DNA of 64,000 nucleotides from Paraburkholderia sp. LEh10 (GTDB taxonomy: Bacteria; Pseudomonadota; Gammaproteobacteria; Burkholderiales; Burkholderiaceae): contig NZ_JAGIPX010000012.1 of NCBI RefSeq assembly GCF_017814945.1, positions 95,650 through 159,649 of the forward strand, read 5' to 3'. The notes under the pieces are model-generated. The model was not told where the DNA came from, ran no database searches, and was given only the letters and a program-made list of their open reading frames with translations. This document shows positions 53,033 to 61,565 of this stretch, piece after piece. The position numbers and the translations under genes were made by a program. Position 1 is the first letter of the stretch. Each line of letters begins with the position of its first letter.

Positions 53033-53250
53033 TCATGCGGCGGCCAGCGTCGCTTTCATCGCCCGGCAGATCTGCCCCACGTGCCGGTGATCGGTGCCGC
53101 AGCATCCGCCGACGACATTCATGCGCGGCAGCACCTGACGCAGCGCGCGATAGCTGCCGCCCAGTTCGTCGGGGTCGCCGTCGTCGAGCTCTTCGGCCTC
53201 GTCGAGCTCGGCGTGGCTGCGCTTCGACGCATTGGCCCGCAACCCGCGAA
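53033..53250 (-). pseudogene. C-terminal remnant of a homocysteine S-methyltransferase
   Basis: The frame reads [51 protein letters not shown] and ends normally at a [13 protein letters not shown] is the zinc-binding end of homocysteine/betaine S-methyltransferases. Only about 70 of some 300 residues remain; upstream the frame runs into opposite-strand coding sequence. Confidence 0.75.
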
Positions 53251-53264
53251 TGCGCTCGCGCCAC

Positions 53265-53587
53265 GCGCCCCCGGCCGAGCATTACGCCGAGGCGTCGCCC
53301 GTCGCCGCGATGGTGCATCTGAGCGGCTTGCCCGAGCGCTCGTTCAAGCGGCGCTTCCAGCAGGCGACGGGCATGTCGCCGCTCGTCTACGTGCACACGC
53401 TGCGGCTCGAAGAAGCCAAGCAGATGCTCGAGTCGAACCAGCAGCCGATCGAAGCCATTGCCAACGAAGTCGGCTACGAAGACGCAAGCTTCTTCAGCAG
53501 GCTGTTCCGGCGCAAGTGGGCCTCACGCCCGCGCAATATCGGCTGAAATTCGGCGCGATGCGCACGGCGCTGGATCATGGTGCGTAG
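53265..53587 (+). pseudogene. C-terminal remnant of a GlxA/AraC-type regulator, frameshifted
   Basis: [37 protein letters not shown] and VYVHTLRLEEAKQMLE with NEVGYEDASFFSRLFRRK form the double helix-turn-helix of GlxA-type regulators. The sensor domain is absent. A single-base loss near 53515 shifts the frame; the other frame continues VGLTPAQYRLKFGAM to a stop at 53587. The gene is therefore both truncated and frameshifted. Confidence 0.78.
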
Positions 53588-53649
53588 GAGGGGCGCGCGT
53601 CACGCGATCATTGCGCACCGACAATGATGCGCCCGCCCGCGCGAAGCCA

Positions 53650-55659
53650 TCACCCGCACGCCACACTGTCCGCGGCCGAAGCCAGCCCCGCGCGCGCCAT
53701 CGCGACACTCCCGCATTCGGGCGCGCCCGGCACGGCGCGAACGCGGGCGGGCGTGCGCGCGAGCCGGTACGGCACCTTGAGAACCGGCCAGAACGCGCCG
53801 TTCGCATCGCGCGCGACGCTCAGCACGTCGGCCAGAAAATCGCCGTCTTCAATCAACTCGTGGACGCGGGCAACGGGTACGGCGCGAACGCCCGCATCGG
53901 CGAGCGCCGCGACAGCGGACGCTCGCATCAGCGACGCGCACCGCGCCTGCGTCGCGCACACCGCGAGCGCTGCCGCGTCGCGAAGCGCGTCGCCTTCGAG
54001 CCATACGTGACCATCGGCGCACGGCACCGCGATTCCGTCCGGCTCGGGATTGCCCGCCGCAAAAAGCGCGCACCACGCGGCGACATCCTGCATCGAAATT
54101 TCGACGAACGCGCCGCGCTGCCTCTCAGGTTCGGCGAGACGGGCGACGATTGCGAGCAGCGCGGCCTGCCCGCCGAGAATGTCCGCGCCCGACGCGCCAA
54201 GCTTGACGGGCTCGCCGTCGCTGCGCGTCAGATCCATGAGGCCGCCCATTGCCTGAATGACGGTATCGAACGCGGGCCGCGCGGGATACGCGGACGCGAT
54301 GCCGAAGCCGGAGATCGAGCAATAGATCAGACGCGGGTTGAGTTCGCCGAGCGTCTGCCGGTCGAAGCCGAGCTTGGCCAGCGCGCCGGGTCGCAGGTTT
54401 TCGACGAGCACATCGGCATCCGCGAGCAGCGTGCGCAGATACGCGCGGTCGGCTTCCTGCTTGAGATCGAGCGAGAGCGTCTGCTTGTCCGTGTTGTTGA
54501 GCGCGAAGAAATAGCTGGTGCCCGCCTGCCCCGGCGTCCACGAACGCGCGACTTCCCCATCGGGTGGCTCGATCTTCACGACTTGCGCGCCGAGCGCCGC
54601 GAGATGCTTGCCGACGAGCGGCGCCGTCGTGTACTGGCCGATTTCGATCACCTTGATGCCCGCGAGCGGCCCTTCGTCATCAGCGCGGGTTGGCGCATGC
54701 GTTTCAGGCGTCACGCCGCAAGCGCGATCCGTCAGCGGCGATATGCCGAACACCGGGATCAGCCGATACGTGTCGCCGCCGATGCCTTCAGCGTCGATCC
54801 GTCTCGCCGCCTGCGCATGCCGGATACGGAAATTCGGCTCGCCCGACAGGCCCGCAACGGCGACGATCGGCCCCGCGGCCAGGCCGATCCGCTCGCAAAG
54901 CGCCGAGCATTCGGCCGTCGTCAATGTGGTCGTCCAGGTTTCGATCAGCGCATCGAGTTCATCGACATGACGCACGCGCTCGCGCAGCGTCGCGAAGCGT
55001 GGATCGTCGAGTTGCGGCACGCGCGCCGCGCAGCGGATCTTGCGCCATTGCTCTTCCGTGCTGGTGCAGATGAGGATCCAGCCATCGCTCGTCGCGTATG
55101 CATTCCACGGCGCGCACGCGGGATGACGGTTGCCCACGCGCCCGACCGTATGCTGTGCGAAGGCGGCGGGCAAAAACGTGGTGAGCGCACTCGCCGCACA
55201 GCCGAACAGCGTGATGTCGATGTTCTGCGCGAACCCGCGCACGCGTCTGACGCGAAGCGCCGCCGCAATCGCCGAGCACGCATACAGCGCCGCCGATATC
55301 TCCGTAAACGGCACGCCAATGCGCACCGGCTCGCCTTGCGCGAAGCCCGTCGTATCCATCAGGCCGCCGAGCGCCTGAACCTGCGCGTCGGACCAGCCCG
55401 TGCCCGCGCGCGAACCCTGCGGTCCCATCGCGGTGATATCGCACACGATGCACGTGCCCGCTGCCTTCAAATCCGCGATCGCGCGCTTGTCGTCAGCCGA
55501 GCTCACATCCGACGAAACGACGATCACGTCATATCCGAGGCCGCCGTCTGGTTTCGCTTGCGCGAAAGTGATCTCCGCTCCAGCGCGTTCGAGCAGCGTC
55601 GCGCCGAGCTTCACTGCGCGGCGCGCGCCCCAGGCCAGAACTCGCACACCGTCGAGCAT
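53650..55659 (-). CDS. double-domain CaiB/BaiF (class III) CoA-transferase
   Basis: A 669-residue protein made of two CaiB/BaiF units. The first (about 1-315) has GWSDAQVQALGGLMDTTG; the second (about 325-669) opens GIKVIEIGQYTTAPLVGKHLAALGAQVVKIEPPDGEVAR and has PAFDTVIQAMGGLMDLTR. Both keep the Asp before the QA-GGLM motif that carries the acyl-CoA link. Normal members have about 400 residues and work as interlocked dimers. It would load a carboxylic acid onto CoA to start the pathway coded downstream. AAGGAG precedes the ATG at 55659; a 43-bp element lies 64 bp upstream. Confidence 0.9.
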   Translation of the reverse strand: MLDGVRVLAWGARRAVKLGATLLERAGAEITFAQAKPDGGLGYDVIVVSSDVSSADDKRAIADLKAAGTCIVCDITAMGPQGSRAGTGWSDAQVQALGGLMDTTGFAQGEPVRIGVPFTEISAALYACSAIAAALRVRRVRGFAQNIDITLFGCAASALTTFLPAAFAQHTVGRVGNRHPACAPWNAYATSDGWILICTSTEEQWRKIRCAARVPQLDDPRFATLRERVRHVDELDALIETWTTTLTTAECSALCERIGLAAGPIVAVAGLSGEPNFRIRHAQAARRIDAEGIGGDTYRLIPVFGISPLTDRACGVTPETHAPTRADDEGPLAGIKVIEIGQYTTAPLVGKHLAALGAQVVKIEPPDGEVARSWTPGQAGTSYFFALNNTDKQTLSLDLKQEADRAYLRTLLADADVLVENLRPGALAKLGFDRQTLGELNPRLIYCSISGFGIASAYPARPAFDTVIQAMGGLMDLTRSDGEPVKLGASGADILGGQAALLAIVARLAEPERQRGAFVEISMQDVAAWCALFAAGNPEPDGIAVPCADGHVWLEGDALRDAAALAVCATQARCASLMRASAVAALADAGVRAVPVARVHELIEDGDFLADVLSVARDANGAFWPVLKVPYRLARTPARVRAVPGAPECGSVAMARAGLASAADSVACG

Positions 55660-55723
55660 GGTTGTCTCCTTGTGTCTCACAGATTTCCTTTGCACCCACG
55701 ATACGGCGCGAAGAAGGCGCATA

Positions 55724-55766
55724 CAAACGACATTTCCTGCGCGCTCGATTGACTTTTGCTGAAGCG
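55724..55766 (-). promoter_or_regulatory. 43-bp regulatory element, copy A
   Basis: Begins CAAACGAC on the plus strand, with TGCG, CGATTGA and a final AAGCG in register with two other copies; 33-35 of 43 positions match copies B and C. The CAAACGAC end faces the CoA-transferase gene. It lies between that gene and the divergent LysR gene. Confidence 0.75.
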
Positions 55767-55832
55767 AACGCAAGCCCGTACTACGTAGCTTCCCCGGCAT
55801 GCCTGGCGCACAGCGCGTGCTACCATTTTTCG

Positions 55833-56735
55833 ATGCGAACCCTTCCGTCACTCAACGCGCTGCGGGCCTTCGAGGTATGCGGGCGCCTGCTCAGCGTGCA
55901 ACTCGCCGCGAACGAGCTCAACGTCACGCCTGCCGCCGTGAGCCGGCAGATCAAGCTGCTCGAAGACCAGCTCGGCGTGCAGCTCTTCGAGCGCGGACAT
56001 CGTGCGATTGCGCTGACGCCGATGGGGGAACGCTATCTGACCGACATCGTGCGCGGCTTCGAAACGATGCGCACTGCAACCATCAATCTCACCGAGGCGC
56101 GCCGCCGACGCACGCTGAAGATTCGCGGCTACACGACGTTTTCGATGAACTGGCTGCTGCCGCGTCTATCGACGTTTCATCGCGAGCACCCCGATATCGA
56201 AGTCAGTCTCACGACGTCGCTGCAACCCGTCGACTTCAATACCGAAGACGTCGATGCGGCGATCCGCCTGTCGCACGCGCCATCGTCCGATGTCGGTTCC
56301 GACCGTCTCGTGCCGAACGAGCTCGTGCCCGTCTGCAGCCCGGAGTTTTTGCGCGCGCATCCCGATCTCAACGACGCGACGCCCCAGGCGCTTCGCAACG
56401 TGCCGCTGCTGCATTCGCTGGCGCGGCGCGAGGACTGGGCCACATGGCTCGACGCCGCGGGCGTGCGCGGCGTCAATCCGTTGAGCGGCCTCAGCTACGA
56501 AAGCTCGATCCTCGCGTACTTCGCCGCGACGCAAGGCGTCGGCGTCGCAATCGCGCAGCGCGTGCTCGTCGCGGACCAGTTGCGCGACGGCACGCTGGTG
56601 ATGCCGTTTTCGTTCGTGCTCGATCTCGGCGCGTTTACGTATTACCTCGTCTATCCGCGCGAGCAACTGTCGAATCCCGAGTTCGCCGCGTTCCGCAACT
56701 GGCTGCTGTCGATCGGCGAAGCGCGCGCCGGCTGA
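55833..56735 (+). CDS. LysR family regulator, GcvA-like
   Basis: A 300-residue LysR protein: MRTLPSLNALRAFEVCGRLLSVQLAANELNVTPAAVSRQIKLLE (in parts) and LGVQLFERGHRAIALTPMGERYL are hallmarks of the GcvA/AmpR subgroup, followed by RRTLKIRGYTTFSMNWLLPRL. The ATG at 55833 gives the usual N-terminus. It is divergent from the CoA-transferase gene and is the only regulator in this island, so it is the best candidate to bind the three 43-bp elements. Confidence 0.9.
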   Translation: MRTLPSLNALRAFEVCGRLLSVQLAANELNVTPAAVSRQIKLLEDQLGVQLFERGHRAIALTPMGERYLTDIVRGFETMRTATINLTEARRRRTLKIRGYTTFSMNWLLPRLSTFHREHPDIEVSLTTSLQPVDFNTEDVDAAIRLSHAPSSDVGSDRLVPNELVPVCSPEFLRAHPDLNDATPQALRNVPLLHSLARREDWATWLDAAGVRGVNPLSGLSYESSILAYFAATQGVGVAIAQRVLVADQLRDGTLVMPFSFVLDLGAFTYYLVYPREQLSNPEFAAFRNWLLSIGEARAG

Positions 56736-56750
56736 CGCGCGCCGTCTTGC

Positions 56751-57554
56751 CTAGCGCCCCTTGAACTGCGGCTTGCGCTTCTCGACGAAAGCCTTGCGTC
56801 CCTCGACGCGGTCTTCCGAGTCGCGCATCGCGCCCCACGCCAGCTCCGTGAATTCGAACGCCTGCGCGAGCGGCACATTGCTGCTCGTCTCGACGATCTT
56901 CTTGATCATCTGCACGGCAAGCGGACCATTCGACGCGATCGTGCCCGCAAGTTCGAGCGCCTTGTCCATCAGCGCATCGGGCTCTACGACATCCGTTATC
57001 AGGCCCACGCGCTCCGCATAGGCAGCGTCGATCTTGCAGCCCGTCAGCAGCATCTTCATCGCGAGCGCGGAAGGCACGGCCTTTTGCAGCGCCTGAATGC
57101 CGCACACGGCGGGGATGCTCGCGACGACGACCTCGGGCAGCCCGAACATCGCGTTGCTCGACGCGATCCGCAAGTCGCATTGCAGCGCGAGTTCGAGCCC
57201 GCCGCCCAGGCAGTAGCCGTTGATCGCGCCGATGATCGGCTTGAAGATGCGCAGCGTGCTCAGTTCCATCAGCCGGACATAGATGCCTTCGGCGGCCGCG
57301 CGGTCGATCGGCCGCACGAAGGATGAGCCGAAGCTCGTCGATGGCGGCAGCGTGTTCTTCAGGTCCGCGCCGACGCAGAACGACTTGCGTCCGGCGCCCG
57401 TCAGCACGATCGCGCGCACGTCATCGTCGTCGCGCGCTTGCGCGAGCGCGGCGCGCAATGCGTTGAGGCTGTCGCGGTCGAGCGCGTTGAGCGCTTCGGG
57501 GCGATCGAGCGTCACGGTCGCCACATGGTTCGACGCGCTGTAGTGAACGGTCAT
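56751..57554 (-). CDS. enoyl-CoA hydratase/isomerase family protein
   Basis: A 267-residue crotonase-fold enzyme: VATVTLDRPEALNALDRDSLNALRAAL, oxyanion-hole GADLKN, GYCLGGGLELALQCDLRIASSNAMFGLPEV and EGRKAFVEKRKPQFKGR at the end. It would hydrate, isomerise or cleave an acyl-CoA. GGAGA before the ATG at 57554; the frame stays open upstream inside the SDR gene but is not used. It follows the SDR gene by 11 bp, so both share the element at 58396. Confidence 0.9.
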   Translation of the reverse strand: MTVHYSASNHVATVTLDRPEALNALDRDSLNALRAALAQARDDDDVRAIVLTGAGRKSFCVGADLKNTLPPSTSFGSSFVRPIDRAAAEGIYVRLMELSTLRIFKPIIGAINGYCLGGGLELALQCDLRIASSNAMFGLPEVVVASIPAVCGIQALQKAVPSALAMKMLLTGCKIDAAYAERVGLITDVVEPDALMDKALELAGTIASNGPLAVQMIKKIVETSSNVPLAQAFEFTELAWGAMRDSEDRVEGRKAFVEKRKPQFKGR

Positions 57555-57565
57555 CGCATGTCTCC

Positions 57566-58333
57566 TCAAACACTCGGCGACGACAGCGAACGGCCGCCGC
57601 ACACGTAAAGCGTTTGCCCCGTGATGTACGACGCTTCGCGTTGCGCGAAGAACAGCACGGCTTGCGCGATATCGTCCGGCGTGCCGATGCGCTGCACGGG
57701 CACGGATTTCTTGAGCCGCTCCTGAAGCTCGCCATCGAATGCGCGAAAAAGCGGCGTATCGACGATGCCCGGCGCAATCGCATTGACCGTGATGCCGGCA
57801 CTCGCCCATTCGAGCGCAAGACTGCGCGTGAGGCTCACCACGCCGCCCTTCGCCGCCGAATAGTTCGACTGCCCGACGCCGCCGAGCCACGCGCGCGACG
57901 AGATGTTGACGATGCGCCCATAGCGCGCGGCAATCATGTGCGCGAGCACGGCGCGGCAGCACAGAAACTGCGACTTCAGATTCACGCCGATGACGGCATC
58001 CCAGTCGTCGTCGCTCATCTTCGTGATGCGCTTGTCGCGCACGATGCCCGCATTGTTCACCAGCACATCGGCACGTCCGAAGCGCTCGATGACGGCCTCG
58101 ACCGCATCGTTCACGGATTCGGCCTGCGTCACATCGACTGGCAGCGCCATCACTTCCGTGCCGCAAGCGGCGAGCGTGCCCGCTGCGTCATCGAGGGCTG
58201 CACGGTCGAGATCGAAGAGCGCGATGCGCCGGCCGTGACGCGCAAGCGCGTGCGCAATGCCAAGGCCAATGCCTTTCGCGCCGCCCGTGACGATGGCGAC
58301 CTCGGCGGCCGCGATATGGGGTGAAGCATGCAT
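57566..58333 (-). CDS. SDR family oxidoreductase, FabG-like
   Basis: A 255-residue SDR: IVTGGAKGIGLGIAHALARHG, NNAGIVRDKRITKMSDDDWDAVIGVNLKSQF, catalytic NYSAAKGG and PGIVDTPLF. The whole sequence resembles 3-oxoacyl-ACP/acetoacetyl-CoA reductases, so here it may act as a 3-hydroxyacyl-CoA dehydrogenase in the CoA pathway. It is first in the pair with the hydratase; a 43-bp element lies 62 bp upstream. Confidence 0.9.
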   Translation of the reverse strand: MHASPHIAAAEVAIVTGGAKGIGLGIAHALARHGRRIALFDLDRAALDDAAGTLAACGTEVMALPVDVTQAESVNDAVEAVIERFGRADVLVNNAGIVRDKRITKMSDDDWDAVIGVNLKSQFLCCRAVLAHMIAARYGRIVNISSRAWLGGVGQSNYSAAKGGVVSLTRSLALEWASAGITVNAIAPGIVDTPLFRAFDGELQERLKKSVPVQRIGTPDDIAQAVLFFAQREASYITGQTLYVCGGRSLSSPSV

Positions 58334-58395
58334 GACGTGTCTCCATGTGATGAAACCCTGTGAGGCTCATGCTAGGGCGCGCCCGATGCCGCGCT

Positions 58396-58438
58396 CAAAC
58401 GACTTTTTCTGCGGTTTCAATTGACTTGCGCTCAATCG
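58396..58438 (-). promoter_or_regulatory. 43-bp regulatory element, copy B
   Basis: Begins CAAACGAC on the plus strand with its CAAACGAC end toward the SDR-hydratase operon. It matches copy A at 33 and copy C at 32 of 43 positions without gaps. Confidence 0.75.
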
Positions 58439-58475
58439 AAACCGCTCGTGCCCGTGCCTCTGAGGGCCGCGCGTT

Positions 58476-58518
58476 CGTTGCAGAAAAAATCAATCGAGAG
58501 CGCAAAAAAAGTCGTTTG
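58476..58518 (+). promoter_or_regulatory. 43-bp regulatory element, copy C
   Basis: The reverse-strand counterpart, ending GTCGTTTG on the plus strand, so its CAAACGAC end faces the transporter gene. It matches copy A at 35 of 43 positions. Copies B and C form a head-to-head pair in the divergent spacer, 37 bp apart. Confidence 0.75.
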
Positions 58519-58657
58519 CGCAGCGCGGTTTGCGAAACCTACGATGCGTCCATGTGCCGGACCCGCCGCTTGTCCGATGCGATTGGGCCATGCGTCCGGC
58601 ACTTCCCGAATGCGTCGCGAACGACGCGCCTTCATCACAAAGAGACACGGAGACAAC

Positions 58658-59962
58658 ATGGACACCATCCTTCCAGGCGTTGCCGAGGCTCCCGCGACGC
58701 CGCTCACGCGAGCGCAACGAAAAGCCATCATCGCGGCGACGCTCGGCACCGTCGTCGAATTCACCGACTGGATCATTTACGCGACCTTCGCGGCGCTTTT
58801 CTCGCGGCACTTCTTTCCGGCCAACAACGAGCACGTTTCGCTGCTCTCGGCATTCGCCGTGTTCGCGGTCGGCTTCGTGATGCGGCCGATCGGCGGCGCG
58901 CTGCTCGGCGCATATGCCGACCGGCACGGCCGCAAGAACGGCCTCGCGCTATCGGTGGCGTTGATGGCGGGCAGCTCGATCGTGATCGCCGTGTGTCCGG
59001 GCTACGAATCGATTGGCATCGCGGCGCCGCTGATTCTCGTGCTCGCGCGGCTGATTCAGGGCTTTGCGGCGGGCGGCGAGTTCGGCTCGGCCTCGACGTT
59101 CCTGATCGAATCGTCCGCCCCTTCGCGGCGTGGCTTCGCGGGCTCGTGGCAACACTTCGCGGTCAACGCGGGCGTGCTGGTCGCGGCCCTGATCGGCGCC
59201 GTGCTGACATCGATGATCGAACCGGCGGGCATGGCGCGCTGGGGCTGGCGCGTCGCCTTCGCGATCGCGGGATTGCTCGGCTTCGTCGCGCTGTGGGTGC
59301 GGCTCGCGGTCGCGGAAACCGATGCGTTCAAGAAGTCGGTCGCGACGCATCAGCGCGTGCGGCATCCGTTTCTCGTGATCGTGCGCGAGCATCGGCGCGC
59401 GGCGTTGCGCGTGATCGGCATCGCGATGGCGGGCAACCTGTGCATCTATCTGTGGCTCGTGCTGTTTCCCACGCTCGCACATTTGCGCACTGGCCTGTCG
59501 CTGCATGACGCGTTCAGCGCGAGCGTCGTGTCCATCGTCGTCTCGCTGATCGCCATTCCGTTTATCGGCATGCTGTCGGACCGCATCGGCCGCAAGCCCG
59601 TGCTGCTCGTGTTTGCCGGTGGCTCGGCGCTGTTCGCATGGCCCGCGCTGCACTTTCTGAGCAACGACTTCTGGAGCGCGACCGCGATCGTCACGACCGG
59701 CATGCTGCTTTCGTCCGGCTTCGCCGCGACCTGCGCGACGGTGATGGCCGAGCAGTTCCCGGCGCATGTGCGCGCCACGGGTGTGGCGCTGCCGTATGCG
59801 GTATCGGCGGCGCTGTTCGGCGGCACGCTGCCGTACATCGTCACCGCGATGACGAGTTCGGGCCTGTCGCAGTACCTGTGGGTCTATGTGGCCGCCGTGT
59901 GCGTCGTCGGCTTCACCGTCTATGCGCGGATGCCGGAGACGCGCGGAAAGATTCTCGACTGA
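58658..59962 (+). CDS. MFS transporter, metabolite:H+ symporter (MHS) family
   Basis: A 434-residue, 12-helix carrier. AIIAATLGTVVEFTDWIIYATFAALFSRHFFP and the GGALLGAYADRHGRKNGL loop are typical of MHS carriers (KgtP, ShiA, proline/betaine), which import organic acids. LARLIQGFAAGGEFGSASTFLIE follows. GGAG before the ATG at 58658; the longer frame upstream crosses the regulatory element and is not used. It probably brings in the acid that the CoA-transferase activates. Confidence 0.9.
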   Translation: MDTILPGVAEAPATPLTRAQRKAIIAATLGTVVEFTDWIIYATFAALFSRHFFPANNEHVSLLSAFAVFAVGFVMRPIGGALLGAYADRHGRKNGLALSVALMAGSSIVIAVCPGYESIGIAAPLILVLARLIQGFAAGGEFGSASTFLIESSAPSRRGFAGSWQHFAVNAGVLVAALIGAVLTSMIEPAGMARWGWRVAFAIAGLLGFVALWVRLAVAETDAFKKSVATHQRVRHPFLVIVREHRRAALRVIGIAMAGNLCIYLWLVLFPTLAHLRTGLSLHDAFSASVVSIVVSLIAIPFIGMLSDRIGRKPVLLVFAGGSALFAWPALHFLSNDFWSATAIVTTGMLLSSGFAATCATVMAEQFPAHVRATGVALPYAVSAALFGGTLPYIVTAMTSSGLSQYLWVYVAAVCVVGFTVYARMPETRGKILD

Positions 59963-60034
59963 GCACGATGCATCGGCGCGAGTCACGAGCGCGTGTCATC
60001 GAAGGTTTCAGATGTTCATTGATTGGAGGCAGCA

Positions 60035-61207
60035 ATGCGCAAGGTAGTAATCGGCGGCGTCGGCATGACGCCCTTTGGAAAATTTCTCGACCGTAACCTG
60101 AAGTCGCTCGCCGAAGAAGCGGTATCGCTCGCGCTCAAGGACGCGCGCGTCACTGTGAACGATGTCGATCGCGTCTTCTTCGGCAATGCGGCGGCAGGCG
60201 TCGTCACCGGACAGGAGATGATTCGCGCGCAGTCTTCGCTGCGCAATACCGGGCTCGACGGCAAGCCGATGTACAACGTCGAGAACGCGTGCGCTTCCGG
60301 CAGCTCGGCGTTGAATCTCGCGTGGCTGTCGGTTGCTTCGGGGCAGTCGGAAACGGCGCTTGTGGTCGGCGTCGAAAAGCTCTCGCACGAGGACAGGGCG
60401 ATTTCGTTCGGCGCGTTCGCGAAGGCCGTCGATCTAGAGGAGCCGTTGCCCGAAGGCGTCACGACAGGAACGGGTTCGCTCTTCATGGACCTCTATGCGG
60501 CGAAGGCGCGCAAATGGATGGAAAAGACAGGCGCCGACGCCAGCGATTTCGCGCGCGTGGTGGTCAAGAGCCGCCGTGCCGGATCGCTAAATCCGCATGC
60601 GCAGTTCCGCAAGGAGACCAGCATCGACGAAGTGCTCGCGAGCCGGATGGTCAGCGATCCGTTGACGCTCTTCATGTGCTCGTCGATCGGCGACGGCGGC
60701 GCGGCCGTGTTCATCTGCTCGGAGCAATATGCAGCGAGGCGCGACATTCGCCCCGTGTTCATGCGCGCGAGTTCGATCGTGTCGGCGAAAGCGGATGGAT
60801 CGGGCGAACTGGTCGCGGTCCGCGCCGCGAACGCCGCTTATGAAGAAGCGGGTATCGGACCGTCCGATGTGCATGTGGTCGAACTTCATGACGCATCGGC
60901 GCCCGCGGAACTCATTCACTACGAAAACCTCGGCCTGTGCGCACCCGGCGACGCACCGAAGCTGATCCGCTCGGGCGATACGGATATCGGCGGGCGCGTG
61001 TCGGTGAATCCAAGCGGCGGGCTGTTGTCGCGCGGACATCCTGTGGGCGCGACAGGCGTCGCGCAGATCGTCGAGCTCACGCAGCAGTTGCGCGGCACGG
61101 CGGGCGCGCGGCAACGTCCCGGCGCGAAGGTCGCGCTTGCGGAGAACAACGGCGGTCAGCTGGCGGGCGATTCCGCCGTTGCGCTGGTTACGATTTTGTC
61201 GACCTGA
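60035..61207 (+). CDS. thiolase family acyl-CoA acetyltransferase
   Basis: A 390-residue thiolase of the SCP-x/lipid-transfer-like branch: VVIGGVGMTPFGKFLDRN, the nucleophile block VENACASGSSALNLAW (Cys near residue 90), HDASAPAELIHYENLGLC and the final GGLLSRGHPVGATGVAQIVEL. It would cleave a 3-oxoacyl-CoA as the last step of the pathway. GGAGG supports the ATG at 60035. It follows the MHS transporter by 72 bp and is likely co-transcribed with it. Confidence 0.9.
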   Translation: MRKVVIGGVGMTPFGKFLDRNLKSLAEEAVSLALKDARVTVNDVDRVFFGNAAAGVVTGQEMIRAQSSLRNTGLDGKPMYNVENACASGSSALNLAWLSVASGQSETALVVGVEKLSHEDRAISFGAFAKAVDLEEPLPEGVTTGTGSLFMDLYAAKARKWMEKTGADASDFARVVVKSRRAGSLNPHAQFRKETSIDEVLASRMVSDPLTLFMCSSIGDGGAAVFICSEQYAARRDIRPVFMRASSIVSAKADGSGELVAVRAANAAYEEAGIGPSDVHVVELHDASAPAELIHYENLGLCAPGDAPKLIRSGDTDIGGRVSVNPSGGLLSRGHPVGATGVAQIVELTQQLRGTAGARQRPGAKVALAENNGGQLAGDSAVALVTILST

Positions 61208-61565
61208 ACGACGGACCGGGCGGCGGGATTGAACGACGGATTGAATAACGTCGCGCGATGTTCGATCCGCCGCCCCCGTCACACCACTGCAGTCCCCCGC
61301 TTGCCAGACGGCAGTTCACGAACGACGACATGCTCAGGATCGCGCCGCTGCTTCGCGAAGCACCACATGTTCCCTAGGTGTGCCGTTCCACGCGCTTGCG
61401 CAATTTCACGCGGTTGTCGCTGAGCAGATGCCGCAACCGTACCCGGGACTGTGGTCCGCCTGGCGTGAGATCCTGATGGGGCGCGGGCTGCCATTGCAGA
61501 CGCCGATGTCGATCTATCTTCAAGAGAACCTGCCGAGTGCCGGGTGAGGCCCGCGTCTTCATCGC
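61208..61565. other. spacer with a possible coding remnant
   Basis: About 360 bp. One plus-strand frame near 61382-61548 reads VPFHALAQFHAVVAEQMPQP, YPGLWSAWREILMGRGLPLQ and TPMSIYLQENLPSAG before a stop, which has a protein-like composition, but it has no start, ribosome site or family I recognise. It may be the tail of a lost gene. Nothing else is visible. Confidence 0.4.

Noticed and set aside
53458..55752. A 764-codon open frame opposite the double-domain CoA-transferase
   Set aside because: It is antisense to a clear enzyme gene, has a low-information Arg-rich composition and starts inside the regulator remnant.
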